A stretch of 64,000 nt of DNA from Flavobacterium psychrophilum (GCA_945890865.1 CAMDDB010000002.1:198019-262018); one strand, 5' to 3'. Shown: positions 18,549 through 27,103, counted from the first letter of the stretch. Translations and numbers: made by a program. Notes: generated by a model from the sequence alone, not told the origin.

Positions 18549-19565
18549 ATGAAAGGAGTATTATTAGTAAATTTAGGTTCGCCTGAAAGTCCAACCGCAA
18601 AAGACGTAAAGCCCTATTTAGATGAATTTTTAATGGATAAATATGTCATTGACGTTCCATTTTTATTGCGCGCTTTATTAGTTAGAGGTATTATTTTACA
18701 AACCCGTCCGAAAAAATCGGCAGAGGCCTATGCCAGAATTTGGACCAGTGAAGGCTCCCCTTTAATTGTGATCTCCAAAAAAATGCACCAGAAAGTCAAA
18801 CAATTAGTTGATGTTCCGGTGGCTTTAGCCATGCGTTATGGCACCATGACCATTCAAAAAGGATTGCAAGAATTAAAAGATCAAGGTGTAACCGAAGTGA
18901 TGTTGTTGCCCTTGTATCCGCAACATGCCATGGCTTCAACCACAACCATTTTAGTGCTGGCAGAAGAGCTTCGCGCCAAGCATTTTCCAAATATGAAATT
19001 TACTACGGTTCCTGCGTTTTATAACAAACCTGATTACATTGAAGCGTTATCCAATTCGATCAAAAAACATTTGGAAGGTTTTGAATATGATCATTTATTG
19101 TTTTCGTATCACGGCATTCCAAATCGGCATATCCGTAAAACCGATGTAACTAAATCGCATTGTAAAATAGATGGATCTTGCTGTAACACGCCTTCACCAG
19201 CGCACGAATTTTGTTACCGCCATCAATGTTATGAAACAACCAAACAAGTGGTACAATTATTAGGCATTCCGGAAGAAAAATACAGTCAAACATTTCAATC
19301 GCGTTTAGCAGGAGATAAATGGTTAACGCCTTACACTGATGTTGAAATCAACAAAATGCCCGAACAAGGCATTAAAAAATTAGCCGTTGTAACTCCCGCT
19401 TTTGTATCCGATTGTTTAGAAACATTGGAAGAAATTGCCATGGAAGCTAACGAGCAGTTTTTACATCACGGGGGCGAAGAATTTATGGCCGTTCCGTGTT
19501 TGAATGATGAAGACGAATGGTGTGGTGTGGTGGCCAATTGGATTGAGGATTTTAAGAAAAAGTAA
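18549..19565 (+). CDS. hemH: protoporphyrin ferrochelatase
   Basis: HemH, 338 residues, inserts Fe2+ into protoporphyrin IX, the last step to protoheme. Family segments LLVNLGSPESP, PLYPQHAMAST and FSYHGIPNRHI (with the metal-site His) are present. An internal Cys cluster, Cys205, Cys211, Cys212, Cys222 and Cys227 in the stretch from SHCK to HQCYE, resembles the internal four-Cys site of the bacterial [2Fe-2S] ferrochelatases. It follows the AraC-type regulator by 50 bp and precedes the HemJ-like gene by 31 bp, so the three are probably co-transcribed. Confidence 0.96.
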   Translation: MKGVLLVNLGSPESPTAKDVKPYLDEFLMDKYVIDVPFLLRALLVRGIILQTRPKKSAEAYARIWTSEGSPLIVISKKMHQKVKQLVDVPVALAMRYGTMTIQKGLQELKDQGVTEVMLLPLYPQHAMASTTTILVLAEELRAKHFPNMKFTTVPAFYNKPDYIEALSNSIKKHLEGFEYDHLLFSYHGIPNRHIRKTDVTKSHCKIDGSCCNTPSPAHEFCYRHQCYETTKQVVQLLGIPEEKYSQTFQSRLAGDKWLTPYTDVEINKMPEQGIKKLAVVTPAFVSDCLETLEEIAMEANEQFLHHGGEEFMAVPCLNDEDEWCGVVANWIEDFKKK

Positions 19566-19596
19566 AGAGAAAAGAACAAAGAGAAATGACTTTTAA

Positions 19597-20136
19597 ATGG
19601 AATTCTACAACTACATAAAATCACTGCATTTAATCTTTGTAATCACCTGGTTTGCTGGGTTGTTTTACATTGTTCGGCTGTTTGTTTATCAAATAGAAGC
19701 GAATGATAAACCCTCGCCAGATAAAGAAATTTTACAAAAGCAGTACAAAATAATGACCTATCGTTTGTGGTACATTATTACCTGGCCAAGTGCAGTTTTA
19801 GCCACAATTTTTGCGCTTTTATTATTGCATTTGAACCCTGGTTTTTTAGAAATGCCATGGATGCGAGTAAAATTAGTTTTCGTGTTTTTGTTATTTGTAT
19901 ATCATTTTAAATGTCAAAAAATATATACAGAATTACAAAATGACACTGTAAAATACACCTCAAACTTTATGCGTTTATGGAACGAAGGCGCCACAATTAT
20001 TCTTTTTGCAGTTGTTTTTTTAGTACTTTTAAAAAATGCAATCAATTGGATTTTTGGGGTTATTGGTATAATTGTTTTTTCAATAGTGATCATGCTAGGC
20101 TTTAAACTATACAAAAGAATAAGAGAAAAGCAATAG
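19597..20136 (+). CDS. hemJ: CopD/HemJ-family membrane protein, probable protoporphyrinogen IX oxidase
   Basis: A 179-residue integral membrane protein with four predicted helices. The N-terminal pattern SLHLIFVITWFAGLFYIVRL (His11) and WMRVKLVF (Lys92) match HemJ, the quinone-linked protoporphyrinogen oxidase of many bacteria. Automated annotation often calls such proteins CopD family. It follows hemH directly, and no HemG or HemY is encoded in the window, so it is the likely supplier of the penultimate heme step. The gene is slightly longer at the C-terminus than many HemJ proteins. The name rests on motif and context. Confidence 0.8.
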   Translation: MEFYNYIKSLHLIFVITWFAGLFYIVRLFVYQIEANDKPSPDKEILQKQYKIMTYRLWYIITWPSAVLATIFALLLLHLNPGFLEMPWMRVKLVFVFLLFVYHFKCQKIYTELQNDTVKYTSNFMRLWNEGATIILFAVVFLVLLKNAINWIFGVIGIIVFSIVIMLGFKLYKRIREKQ

Positions 20137-20158
20137 CAAATAGGCATAAACACAAACT

Positions 20159-21628
20159 ATGGATAGAATTTTTAATTTAAAAAATCTTTCACTACGCGTA
20201 AGAATATTTCTATCCATGATATTCTTAACACTCATTGCGTCGGTACTGATTGCTACAGTATCCATTTATCAATTTCGAAAAGAAGCTAGAGAATACCATC
20301 AAGATCGATTAGAGCGCAAAGAAACGGCCATTGCCGAACACATTAATTATGTGTTGCAAACCACAACCTATCCCTTAACAACAGAAAATGTTCCATTAAT
20401 TTTTAAAGAGAAAATCTTTGAATTGGCCGACATTCACAGTATGGAAATCAATATTTTTGATTTAAAAGGGAACTTATTAATTTCTTCCAAAGCCATTTTC
20501 AAAATTGATAAAGACAAACCCAAAATAAACGAAGCCACACTAAAAATTTTACAGGCTTCTTTAGAAAAAAGATATGTTGAATTTTCAACCATTGACGACC
20601 AGCCCTTTCGATCATCATTTACTTACTTGAAAGACACAAAATTTAAACCCTTAGGCATATTAAATTTACCCTATGAAGAAGATAGGGCGTTTTACAACAA
20701 AGAAGTGCAAAACTTCCTCATTCGCTTCGGACAGGTGTATGCTTTTATGTTTTTAATTTCTATAGTATTATCTTATTTTTTATCCAGTTATATTACCAAG
20801 TCACTAAAGATTATTAGTGATAAAATGCAAGAAACCCAATTGAATCAACGCAATGAAAAAATTGTTTTAGAGGACGGAAGTAAAGAAATCAATTTACTGA
20901 TCAAATCGTATAACAATATGGTCGATAAATTAGAAGAGAGTGCCACCATATTAGCGCAAAGTGAGCGAGAACAAGCTTGGCGCGAAATGGCCAAACAAGT
21001 GGCACATGAAATAAAAAACCCGTTAACTCCAATGCGATTAACGGTGCAAAATTTTCAACGTAAATTTGAAGCAAGCGACCCCAATATCACTAAAAAACTA
21101 GCCGATTATACCCAAACTATTTTGCAACAAATCGATACTATGAGTTCGGTAGCTAATGCTTTTTCTAACTTTGCGACCATGCCGGCCCAACAGAATGAAA
21201 CGCTAAATGTGGTTCAGGTAGTGCAAATGACTTTGGAAATTTTTAACGAAGATTACATTACATTTTCGGCCATTGAAGAGGAAATTATTGCAACGTTAGA
21301 TCGAACCCAATTAATAAGAGTAGTTACCAATTTGTTAAAAAATGCTATTCAATCCCTGCCTGAAGAACAGGAAGATAAAAAGGTTTTTGTAACCGTTTTT
21401 AGAGAAGATCATCAAGTAAAAATTGCCGTAAAAGATAATGGTAAAGGGATATCTGAAGAAAATGCAGCTCGAATTTTTGAACCAAAATTTACTACAAAGT
21501 CTAGCGGAATGGGACTTGGATTGGCAATTATTAAAAATATTATTGAAAATTACAACGGAACGATTACTTTTGATACAGCATTAAACCAAGGAACAGAATT
21601 TCTAGTTTCTTTTCCTATTAATAAATAA
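20159..21628 (+). CDS. sensor histidine kinase, NtrY-like
   Basis: A 489-residue membrane histidine kinase. There is an N-terminal membrane helix (about residues 15-37), a periplasmic region, a second helix (about 185-207), a HAMP-like linker and the kinase core. The H box is of the NtrY/PAS type, VAHEIKNPLTPMRLTVQNF, and the ATPase domain shows NLLKNAIQSLP, DNGKGIS and SGMGLGLAIIKNI. No response regulator is adjacent, so it is an orphan here. It starts 22 bp after the HemJ-like gene and may be read from the hemH transcript, but the input signal is unknown. Confidence 0.87.
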   Translation: MDRIFNLKNLSLRVRIFLSMIFLTLIASVLIATVSIYQFRKEAREYHQDRLERKETAIAEHINYVLQTTTYPLTTENVPLIFKEKIFELADIHSMEINIFDLKGNLLISSKAIFKIDKDKPKINEATLKILQASLEKRYVEFSTIDDQPFRSSFTYLKDTKFKPLGILNLPYEEDRAFYNKEVQNFLIRFGQVYAFMFLISIVLSYFLSSYITKSLKIISDKMQETQLNQRNEKIVLEDGSKEINLLIKSYNNMVDKLEESATILAQSEREQAWREMAKQVAHEIKNPLTPMRLTVQNFQRKFEASDPNITKKLADYTQTILQQIDTMSSVANAFSNFATMPAQQNETLNVVQVVQMTLEIFNEDYITFSAIEEEIIATLDRTQLIRVVTNLLKNAIQSLPEEQEDKKVFVTVFREDHQVKIAVKDNGKGISEENAARIFEPKFTTKSSGMGLGLAIIKNIIENYNGTITFDTALNQGTEFLVSFPINK

Positions 21629-21640
21629 TTAAACTATTCA

Positions 21641-22417
21641 ATGGAACATATTTTAATTGAAAAACACGAGCAAATTGCGGTGATTACCATTAATCGCCCT
21701 ACAAAATTAAACGCGTTAAATAAAGAAACGATCCAAGAGCTGCACGAAGCATTTGCGGAGTTAAACAAAGAGCAAACTGTAAAAGCCATCATCATTGTAG
21801 GGAGCGGAGAAAAAGCATTTGTAGCGGGAGCCGATATTTCAGAATTTGCTAATTTTTCAATTGCAGAAGGACAACAATTAGCTGCAGAAGGGCAAGCGTT
21901 GCTGTTTGATTTTGTACAAAATTTAAGCACACCTGTAATTGCAGCGGTGAACGGCTTTGCGTTAGGCGGAGGATTAGAACTGGCTATGGCGTGTCATTTT
22001 AGAATTGCTTCTACCAATGCAAAAATGGGATTGCCCGAAGTAACTTTAGGCGTTATTCCTGGTTATGGAGGAACGCAGCGATTAGCTCAATTAATAGGGA
22101 AAGGGCGCGCCATGGAATTAATCATGACCGCCGGAATGATAGATGCGGCAACCGCTCACCAGTATGGATTGGTTAATCATGTGGTTACACAAGAAGAATT
22201 GTTAGAATTTGCTAAAGGCATTGCTACAAAAATTGCTGCCAATTCCAGTGTTGCGATTGCCAAAGCCATACAAGCGATTAATGCTAATTTTGAAGAGGGG
22301 ACTAACGGATATAGTGTAGAAATTCAAAATTTTGGGGCCTGTTTTGGAACCGAAGATTTTAAAGAGGGAACGACTGCCTTTTTAGAAAAAAGAAAAGCTG
22401 TTTTTCCAGGAAAATAA
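21641..22417 (+). CDS. enoyl-CoA hydratase/isomerase (crotonase)
   Basis: A 258-residue crotonase-fold enzyme that probably hydrates trans-2-enoyl-CoA in beta-oxidation or amino-acid breakdown. The oxyanion-hole segment (AFVAGADISEF), the first catalytic Glu in GFALGGGLELAMAC and the second in LPEVTLGVIPGYGGTQRL are all present, so hydratase activity is expected. It starts 12 bp after the kinase gene. It ends 10 bp before the convergent HD-domain gene. Confidence 0.9.
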   Translation: MEHILIEKHEQIAVITINRPTKLNALNKETIQELHEAFAELNKEQTVKAIIIVGSGEKAFVAGADISEFANFSIAEGQQLAAEGQALLFDFVQNLSTPVIAAVNGFALGGGLELAMACHFRIASTNAKMGLPEVTLGVIPGYGGTQRLAQLIGKGRAMELIMTAGMIDAATAHQYGLVNHVVTQEELLEFAKGIATKIAANSSVAIAKAIQAINANFEEGTNGYSVEIQNFGACFGTEDFKEGTTAFLEKRKAVFPGK

Positions 22418-22427
22418 TAAAGAAGTA

Positions 22428-23072
22428 TTAGACTTCACCTTCCCATTCTGCGTAAAATTGGGCTAAAAAATGCACCATGAAATCATGTCGTTTTAAAGCT
22501 ATTTTTTTTCCAGTTTCGGTGTTCATTTTATCTTTTAGCAGCAATAATTTTTCATAAAAATGATTGAGTGTTGGCGCTTCATTTTTTTTATACTCTTCTT
22601 TTGTTTGGCAAAGATTGGGTTGTATTTCTGGATCATAAAGGGCTCTGTTTTTGAAGCCCCCATAATTGAATGTTCGGGCAATACCGATGGCGCCAATAGC
22701 ATCCAAACGATCGGCATCTTGAACAATGTGCAGTTCTATGGAATCAAAGCTTCGTTCAAAATTTCCTCCCTTGAAGGAGATGTTTTCAATAATTGAAATG
22801 ACATGGTCAATAGTTGCTGGCGACACATTTTTTGAATCTAAAAAAGCACGAGCTATTTTTGGCCCAATGGTTTCATCGCCGTCATGAAATTTTGAGTCGG
22901 CAATATCGTGTAATAACGCGGCTAATTTTACAACGTCTAGTTCGCAATCTTCTTCTGATGCAATTAACAGGGCGTTTTTATATACGCGTTCTATATGAAA
23001 CCAATCATGCCCTCCTTCGGCATTTTTCAGCTGGTCTTTTACGAATTGGATAGTGTGCTCTATTAATGCCAT
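22428..23072 (-). CDS. HD-domain phosphohydrolase
   Basis: A 214-residue HD-superfamily metal-dependent phosphohydrolase. The H...HD...D pattern is complete: GGHDWFHIERVYKNA, ALLHDIADSKFHDGDE and VQDADRLDAIGAIGIAR. It resembles the YedJ/YpgQ group of small soluble HD proteins, which cleave nucleotide pyrophosphate or phosphate bonds. The substrate here is not known. It is monocistronic: a terminator lies between it and the desaturase gene upstream. Confidence 0.85.
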   Translation of the reverse strand: MALIEHTIQFVKDQLKNAEGGHDWFHIERVYKNALLIASEEDCELDVVKLAALLHDIADSKFHDGDETIGPKIARAFLDSKNVSPATIDHVISIIENISFKGGNFERSFDSIELHIVQDADRLDAIGAIGIARTFNYGGFKNRALYDPEIQPNLCQTKEEYKKNEAPTLNHFYEKLLLLKDKMNTETGKKIALKRHDFMVHFLAQFYAEWEGEV

Positions 23073-23083
23073 ACGCTGTAAGT

Positions 23084-23111
23084 TAAAAATCCTCTCTTTT
23101 CAGAAAGGATT
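23084..23111 (-). terminator. intrinsic terminator of the desaturase operon
   Basis: On the minus strand a 10-bp stem (AATCCTTTCT with its partner, one G-T pair) closes a GAAA loop and is followed by TTTTT. It lies between the stop of the acyl-ACP desaturase gene and the start of the HD gene. Confidence 0.75.
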
Positions 23112-23135
23112 AATAATGATGTTCTATTTTTTCAA

Positions 23136-24128
23136 TTATTTTACTAAGGATGGTTCAATCCATTTGAAAACGTGCCCAGTTTCAGGAATTACCAAACGTT
23201 CTGAAATTTTGATCATTCTTGAGGGTAATTTCATTAAGAAATCTCGTGCCTTTTCAGCTTCATCCGTTAAGCCCGATATTTTGTCAATTTCCCACTTGTC
23301 TATCAATTTTTGCATGATATCTACATAATCAGCGGCAGTGTATACTCCGATACGTTGCGCAGCATCAGAGAAATGTTCAAAAGCGGTACTTATTTTTTGG
23401 CCCGATTCTCTAAGGTAATGTGCTGGCATTGTGATTTTATTTTTCATCATGTATTGAAAGGCCAACATCATTTCGCTTGGATCTATTTTGAAAATTTGAT
23501 CGACAAATTCGCTATAGGCTAGGTGATGGCGCATTTCGTCTCCTGCAATTAGATTACATATTTTGTGTAATTTTCGGTCCCCATAATTTTTTGCAATTTG
23601 GGCCACTCTGTTGTGAGAGACATATGTAGCCAATTCTTGAAAACTAGTATATACAAAATTCTTATACGGATCGTTAGTTGTTCCAATATCAAAACCATCC
23701 TTAATAAGATGTTGTGTTGTGATTTCAACTTCTTTCATGTTTACTCTGCCCGATAAATACAAATACTTATTCAACAGGTCGCCGTGTCGGTTTTCTTCAC
23801 TAGTCCATTGACGTATCCATCGGCTCCATCCATTTTCATTATTTTCTTGATCGATCCCGTCTATATTCATTAGCCAAGATTCATAGGTTGGAAGAGCTTC
23901 TTCGGTTATGGTATCGCCCACTAAAGTTACCCAAAAATCATAAGGTAAATCCTTAGCAATTTCTTGTAATTCTTTTATTTCTTCAAAAAAAGTTTCCGTT
24001 TGAGAATTAGGAAGCAAATCTGTAGGTTGCCAAATTTTTTCAACTGGAATTAAAAATTCATCGACAAAGGTGTCGATTTTTTTTTCTAAAAATTGCATCA
24101 CTTCTAGACGTACGTTTTGTGTAGACAT
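23136..24128 (-). CDS. acyl-ACP desaturase, soluble diiron type
   Basis: A 330-residue homologue of plant stearoyl-ACP desaturase (FA_desaturase_2 family), which puts a cis double bond into acyl-ACP using O2 and ferredoxin. Both ligand motifs of the diiron site are present, SEENRHGDLLNKY and DEMRHHLAYSEF, in a soluble helical protein without membrane segments. It would make unsaturated fatty acids for membrane fluidity. The gene starts 1 bp after the stop of plsC (ATG at 24128, stop at 24130), so the two are one operon, linking desaturation to phospholipid assembly. Confidence 0.92.
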   Translation of the reverse strand: MSTQNVRLEVMQFLEKKIDTFVDEFLIPVEKIWQPTDLLPNSQTETFFEEIKELQEIAKDLPYDFWVTLVGDTITEEALPTYESWLMNIDGIDQENNENGWSRWIRQWTSEENRHGDLLNKYLYLSGRVNMKEVEITTQHLIKDGFDIGTTNDPYKNFVYTSFQELATYVSHNRVAQIAKNYGDRKLHKICNLIAGDEMRHHLAYSEFVDQIFKIDPSEMMLAFQYMMKNKITMPAHYLRESGQKISTAFEHFSDAAQRIGVYTAADYVDIMQKLIDKWEIDKISGLTDEAEKARDFLMKLPSRMIKISERLVIPETGHVFKWIEPSLVK

Positions 24129-24129
24129 A

Positions 24130-24867
24130 TTATGGTTTTAGTATCGCATTAGTAATTACAGCTTCTGTTTTTTCAAAAATTTCTTCAAATGAAAAGTCAG
24201 AGCCTTTTAAGGCAGGGTGTATTTCAAAATGTAAGTTACTTCCGAGTCCCATGGGAAAGTCTCCGTATTTGGACATTTTCCATGAATTGTTTATGGTTAT
24301 CGGCAAGAAATAAGCGTCAGGAGCAAATTTATAAAGCATTTTCAAGCCGCTCGACGCAAAAGGCCTAGGCAACCCATTTTTGCTTCGGGTGCCTTCAGGG
24401 AATATAACTACCGCATAGTTATTTGAATTGATTAATTCCGCTACTTTTTTTATTTCTGGCAAGGCTTGTTTTGGATCTTTTCGATCAATTAAGGCAGAAC
24501 CTCCACGTCTTAAATTATAAGAAACACTCGGGATTCCTTTTCCCAATTCAATTTTACTGATAAATTTTGGATGCGTTTTTCTCAAGAACCAAATGATGGT
24601 TGTGATATCATGTAAGCTTTGGTGATTGGCCACAATAATTAACGGTTGGTTATCGGGAATGTTTTCCATTCCTTTTATATGAAATGTGGCGCCTAAAATA
24701 TGGGCAGTTCGCACGAGAAACCAATTCAAATAGGCAACACAGATTCGATGCGCGTTGTAACCAAAAAAGGTAAAACAAACCCATTGAATCGGATGAAAAA
24801 GCACCAACCAAAGTAAAAAAAAGAAGTAATATACTATAGAGAGTGGATAGGATACTAATTTTTCCAT
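24130..24867 (-). CDS. 1-acyl-sn-glycerol-3-phosphate acyltransferase (PlsC family)
   Basis: A 245-residue lysophosphatidic acid acyltransferase-like protein. An N-terminal membrane region (about residues 8-30) is followed by the catalytic NHQSLHD (HX4D) motif, the glycerol-phosphate binding motif FPEGTRSKNG and a third conserved block. It is expected to acylate position 2 of lysophosphatidate at the inner membrane. Its co-transcription with the acyl-ACP desaturase suggests use of unsaturated acyl chains. This is an inference, as PlsC paralogues in Bacteroidota vary in substrate. Confidence 0.9.
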   Translation of the reverse strand: MEKLVSYPLSIVYYFFFLLWLVLFHPIQWVCFTFFGYNAHRICVAYLNWFLVRTAHILGATFHIKGMENIPDNQPLIIVANHQSLHDITTIIWFLRKTHPKFISKIELGKGIPSVSYNLRRGGSALIDRKDPKQALPEIKKVAELINSNNYAVVIFPEGTRSKNGLPRPFASSGLKMLYKFAPDAYFLPITINNSWKMSKYGDFPMGLGSNLHFEIHPALKGSDFSFEEIFEKTEAVITNAILKP

Positions 24868-24906
24868 TTCAAATGAATTTTGACAAAAGTAAGTTATAAA
24901 AATAAA

Positions 24907-24932
24907 AAAACCACCAATTTGATGGCGGTTTT
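24907..24932 (-). terminator. intrinsic terminator
   Basis: A 9-bp stem (AAAACCGCC with GGTGGTTTT on the minus strand, one G-T pair) with an 8-base loop and a following T-run. It ends the bacilliredoxin-lipoprotein transcript before plsC. Confidence 0.75.
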
Positions 24933-24982
24933 ATTGTATGCTAGCATAGTATTATGTCAAAAACCCAGCTACTTAAGTAAAG

Positions 24983-25363
24983 TTAATTGATTATGGTGCA
25001 AACACCATTAACACAGCCTACGGTATTTGGCGGACCTACAAGCATGCAATCAGAAGAGGCTCCTGATTCTATATTGTATTGTTGGTCCATTTCATAATAA
25101 TCATTTACCATGGTTTCCAAAACGGCTTGGTCAACCGTATTAGGATAAACCAAATATTCTCTAGGGCCCCCACACGGTTTTGCTCCAAATGCTATATAGA
25201 GACATCCCGTTGCATTGGCACACGAAAAGCTTTGGATATAGTTTACTATTTCTTGCTTTTTCTCGGCTAATAATTCAGGTGTTGTTCTCGTATTTTCGTT
25301 GTCATCACATTGAAAACTGGGCAGTAACACAAATAAAATTAAAATTCGAACCAAATGTTTCAT
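24983..25363 (-). CDS. six-cysteine lipoprotein of unknown function
   Basis: A 126-residue probable lipoprotein. The hydrophobic N-terminus ends in PSFQCDDN, a lipobox-like site. The mature part holds six cysteines: SCANATGC, KPCGGPREYL, SDCML and VGCVNGVC, enough for three disulfides. The segment IAFGAKPCGGP together with VGPPNTVGC recurs, as far as I know, in uncharacterised Bacteroidota proteins. The start at 25361-25363 is preferred to a TTG at 25369. It lies 15 bp after the bacilliredoxin stop in the same direction, so the two probably share a transcript that ends at the hairpin near 24920. No function is proposed. Confidence 0.75.
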   Translation of the reverse strand: MKHLVRILILFVLLPSFQCDDNENTRTTPELLAEKKQEIVNYIQSFSCANATGCLYIAFGAKPCGGPREYLVYPNTVDQAVLETMVNDYYEMDQQYNIESGASSDCMLVGPPNTVGCVNGVCTIIN

Positions 25364-25378
25364 GATCAAAAGTATATG

Positions 25379-25789
25379 TTAGCAAAACTCGTTATAAGCA
25401 TCTTTTAAGTTCTCAGCAATCAATTCTGCTGGACGACCTTCAATATGATGACGTTCTAACATATGAACTAATTCGCCATTTTTAAACAAGGCCATACAAG
25501 GCGATGATGGAGGAAAAGGAAACATGTGTTGGCGTGCCGCATCTACAGCTTCTTTGTCAACTCCAGCAAAAACCGTTACTAACTGTGAGGGTTTATTGCT
25601 TCCGTCTAAACTCATAATCGCTCCGGGACGCGCATTTCTAGCAGCACAACCACAAACGGAGTTAACCACCACTAATGTAGTTCCTTCATTTTTTAAGACA
25701 TTTTCTACAGCTTCTGCACTATATAATTCTTGAAAGCCTGCTACGGTTAGTTCTGCGCGCATAGGTCTTACCATTTCTTCTGGATACAT
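25379..25789 (-). CDS. BrxA/BrxB-family bacilliredoxin
   Basis: A 136-residue thioredoxin-fold protein of the YphP/YqiW (bacilliredoxin) family, which removes bacillithiol from proteins. The signature CGC motif in [14 protein letters not shown] is intact, and the start [14 protein letters not shown] is the family's usual N-terminus. Length matches the family. It is followed by the six-Cys lipoprotein gene after 15 bp. Bacillithiol use by this organism is implied but needs the bshABC genes, which are not in this window. Confidence 0.92.
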   Translation of the reverse strand: MYPEEMVRPMRAELTVAGFQELYSAEAVENVLKNEGTTLVVVNSVCGCAARNARPGAIMSLDGSNKPSQLVTVFAGVDKEAVDAARQHMFPFPPSSPCMALFKNGELVHMLERHHIEGRPAELIAENLKDAYNEFC

Positions 25790-25893
25790 ACTATTTTGAT
25801 TTAAGTGAATATTTTTTTAAAATTAATTCAACGGCAAAGATACAATGAATTTCAAAGAAAAATTTTAAACAAATACTAAAATTTTATTTGGAT

Positions 25894-27036
25894 TTAAAGG
25901 GAAAATAATCTTTTCAGCAAAGCTTGAATAAATATTTTTTTTGGGCATTTCCAAATGACTTGTAGGTCTTCCCAAAAAGTAGTTTCTTCGTCTAAAAATT
26001 TGAAAATAACGGTTGCGTTCCCTTTGGTAAACAAGGCTGAAAAAATGGTAGAACCTAATTCGTTTTTGGCGCTCAAAATGTCTAATAATAACAAATCATA
26101 CAACCAAAATTTGTCAATTTTATGAAACCTAGTAAAATTGGATTCTGATTTCATAAATTCAATTAACGCCTTCGATTTTTTTGTAGCATTTTTAAAGGTG
26201 TATCCTGTACTTGCTTTAGTCCAACCCCCAGCCGAACCAATATTGATACAATTTTTTGAATTTTGTTTCCAAAACGGGTAACAGGTCATGGGAATATTGC
26301 CTTGTTCTTTTTCTACAATTTCATAATCGGTTATCCCTAGCTTATTCATATAGTTCTGAATTTCAACTTCATATTCCTCTTTTTGCAACAGGTCTTTTGA
26401 AAATAGTGTATACTCGATCAAAGCTTCTGTTTCAGAGTCGGGTAACACATACATAAATCGGGTATTGCCTTTTTGCTCCACTGAAAAATCCATAAAAGTG
26501 GCACAATTTGGCGTAAAAACAGGGGTTGCGGTTTTAACAAACCAACCCACAAAATGTTGTTGAATTAAGGGAAATTTATCTTGTGATTTTACAATTTCTG
26601 GAAAGTAAATGGAATTAAATACTTTATTACAGGTATAGGTTTCAGAAGCTGTTTTAACCAGACAATGGCTTCCTAAGTCTTTAAATTCAAGTACTTTGTC
26701 ATTCAAAAATTGTACATTTTGGGCTTCTGAAATTTTTTTGAAAACCAAGTTGTAAAAATCAAGCCCGTTAATTTTTTTGTATTGATAGGGATCTAGTTCT
26801 AGAACCCGATTCACGGTTGCATTGGCAAAAACGGCTTGTTGCCATTGGGTTGCAACTACCTCATCAAACAAATTATTTTTGTCCCAAAAGCACCAGGTGC
26901 GGTCGTTTGTTTTTTTAGAATTTTCATCGATCAATAATATGGTTTTGTTCTTAAATTTTTCAGACAAAAGCATTTCATAAACCGTCATTAAAGCCGATAA
27001 TCCTGAACCCGTGAAAATGTAATGAGCTTGTAGCAT
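25894..27036 (-). CDS. crtY: lycopene beta-cyclase
   Basis: A 380-residue flavoprotein-like cyclase that forms beta-ionone rings on lycopene to give beta-carotene, the precursor of the yellow zeaxanthin common in Flavobacteriaceae. The N-terminal dinucleotide-binding turn is FTGSGLSALM, and the conserved NDRTWCFWDK and GSAGGWTKASTGYTF segments are seen. No other carotenoid gene (crtB, crtI, crtZ) is adjacent, so this is an orphan copy separated from the usual cluster. The downstream gene is the bacilliredoxin, about 100 bp away. Confidence 0.92.
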   Translation of the reverse strand: MLQAHYIFTGSGLSALMTVYEMLLSEKFKNKTILLIDENSKKTNDRTWCFWDKNNLFDEVVATQWQQAVFANATVNRVLELDPYQYKKINGLDFYNLVFKKISEAQNVQFLNDKVLEFKDLGSHCLVKTASETYTCNKVFNSIYFPEIVKSQDKFPLIQQHFVGWFVKTATPVFTPNCATFMDFSVEQKGNTRFMYVLPDSETEALIEYTLFSKDLLQKEEYEVEIQNYMNKLGITDYEIVEKEQGNIPMTCYPFWKQNSKNCINIGSAGGWTKASTGYTFKNATKKSKALIEFMKSESNFTRFHKIDKFWLYDLLLLDILSAKNELGSTIFSALFTKGNATVIFKFLDEETTFWEDLQVIWKCPKKIFIQALLKRLFSL

Positions 27037-27057
27037 GTCCCAAATTTACTAAATTAC

Positions 27058-27089
27058 TTGTTTTTATAGGTCAAATAGCATTAAATTTG
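27058..27089 (+). promoter_or_regulatory. Bacteroidota-type promoter for the ZIP transporter gene
   Basis: TTG (27058-27060), a 21-bp spacer and TAAATTTG (27082-27089) fit the -33/-7 pattern. The ATG of the transporter follows 14 bp after the -7 box, so the leader is very short. Confidence 0.55.
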
Positions 27090-27103
27090 AAAAAAAATAA
27101 GCC

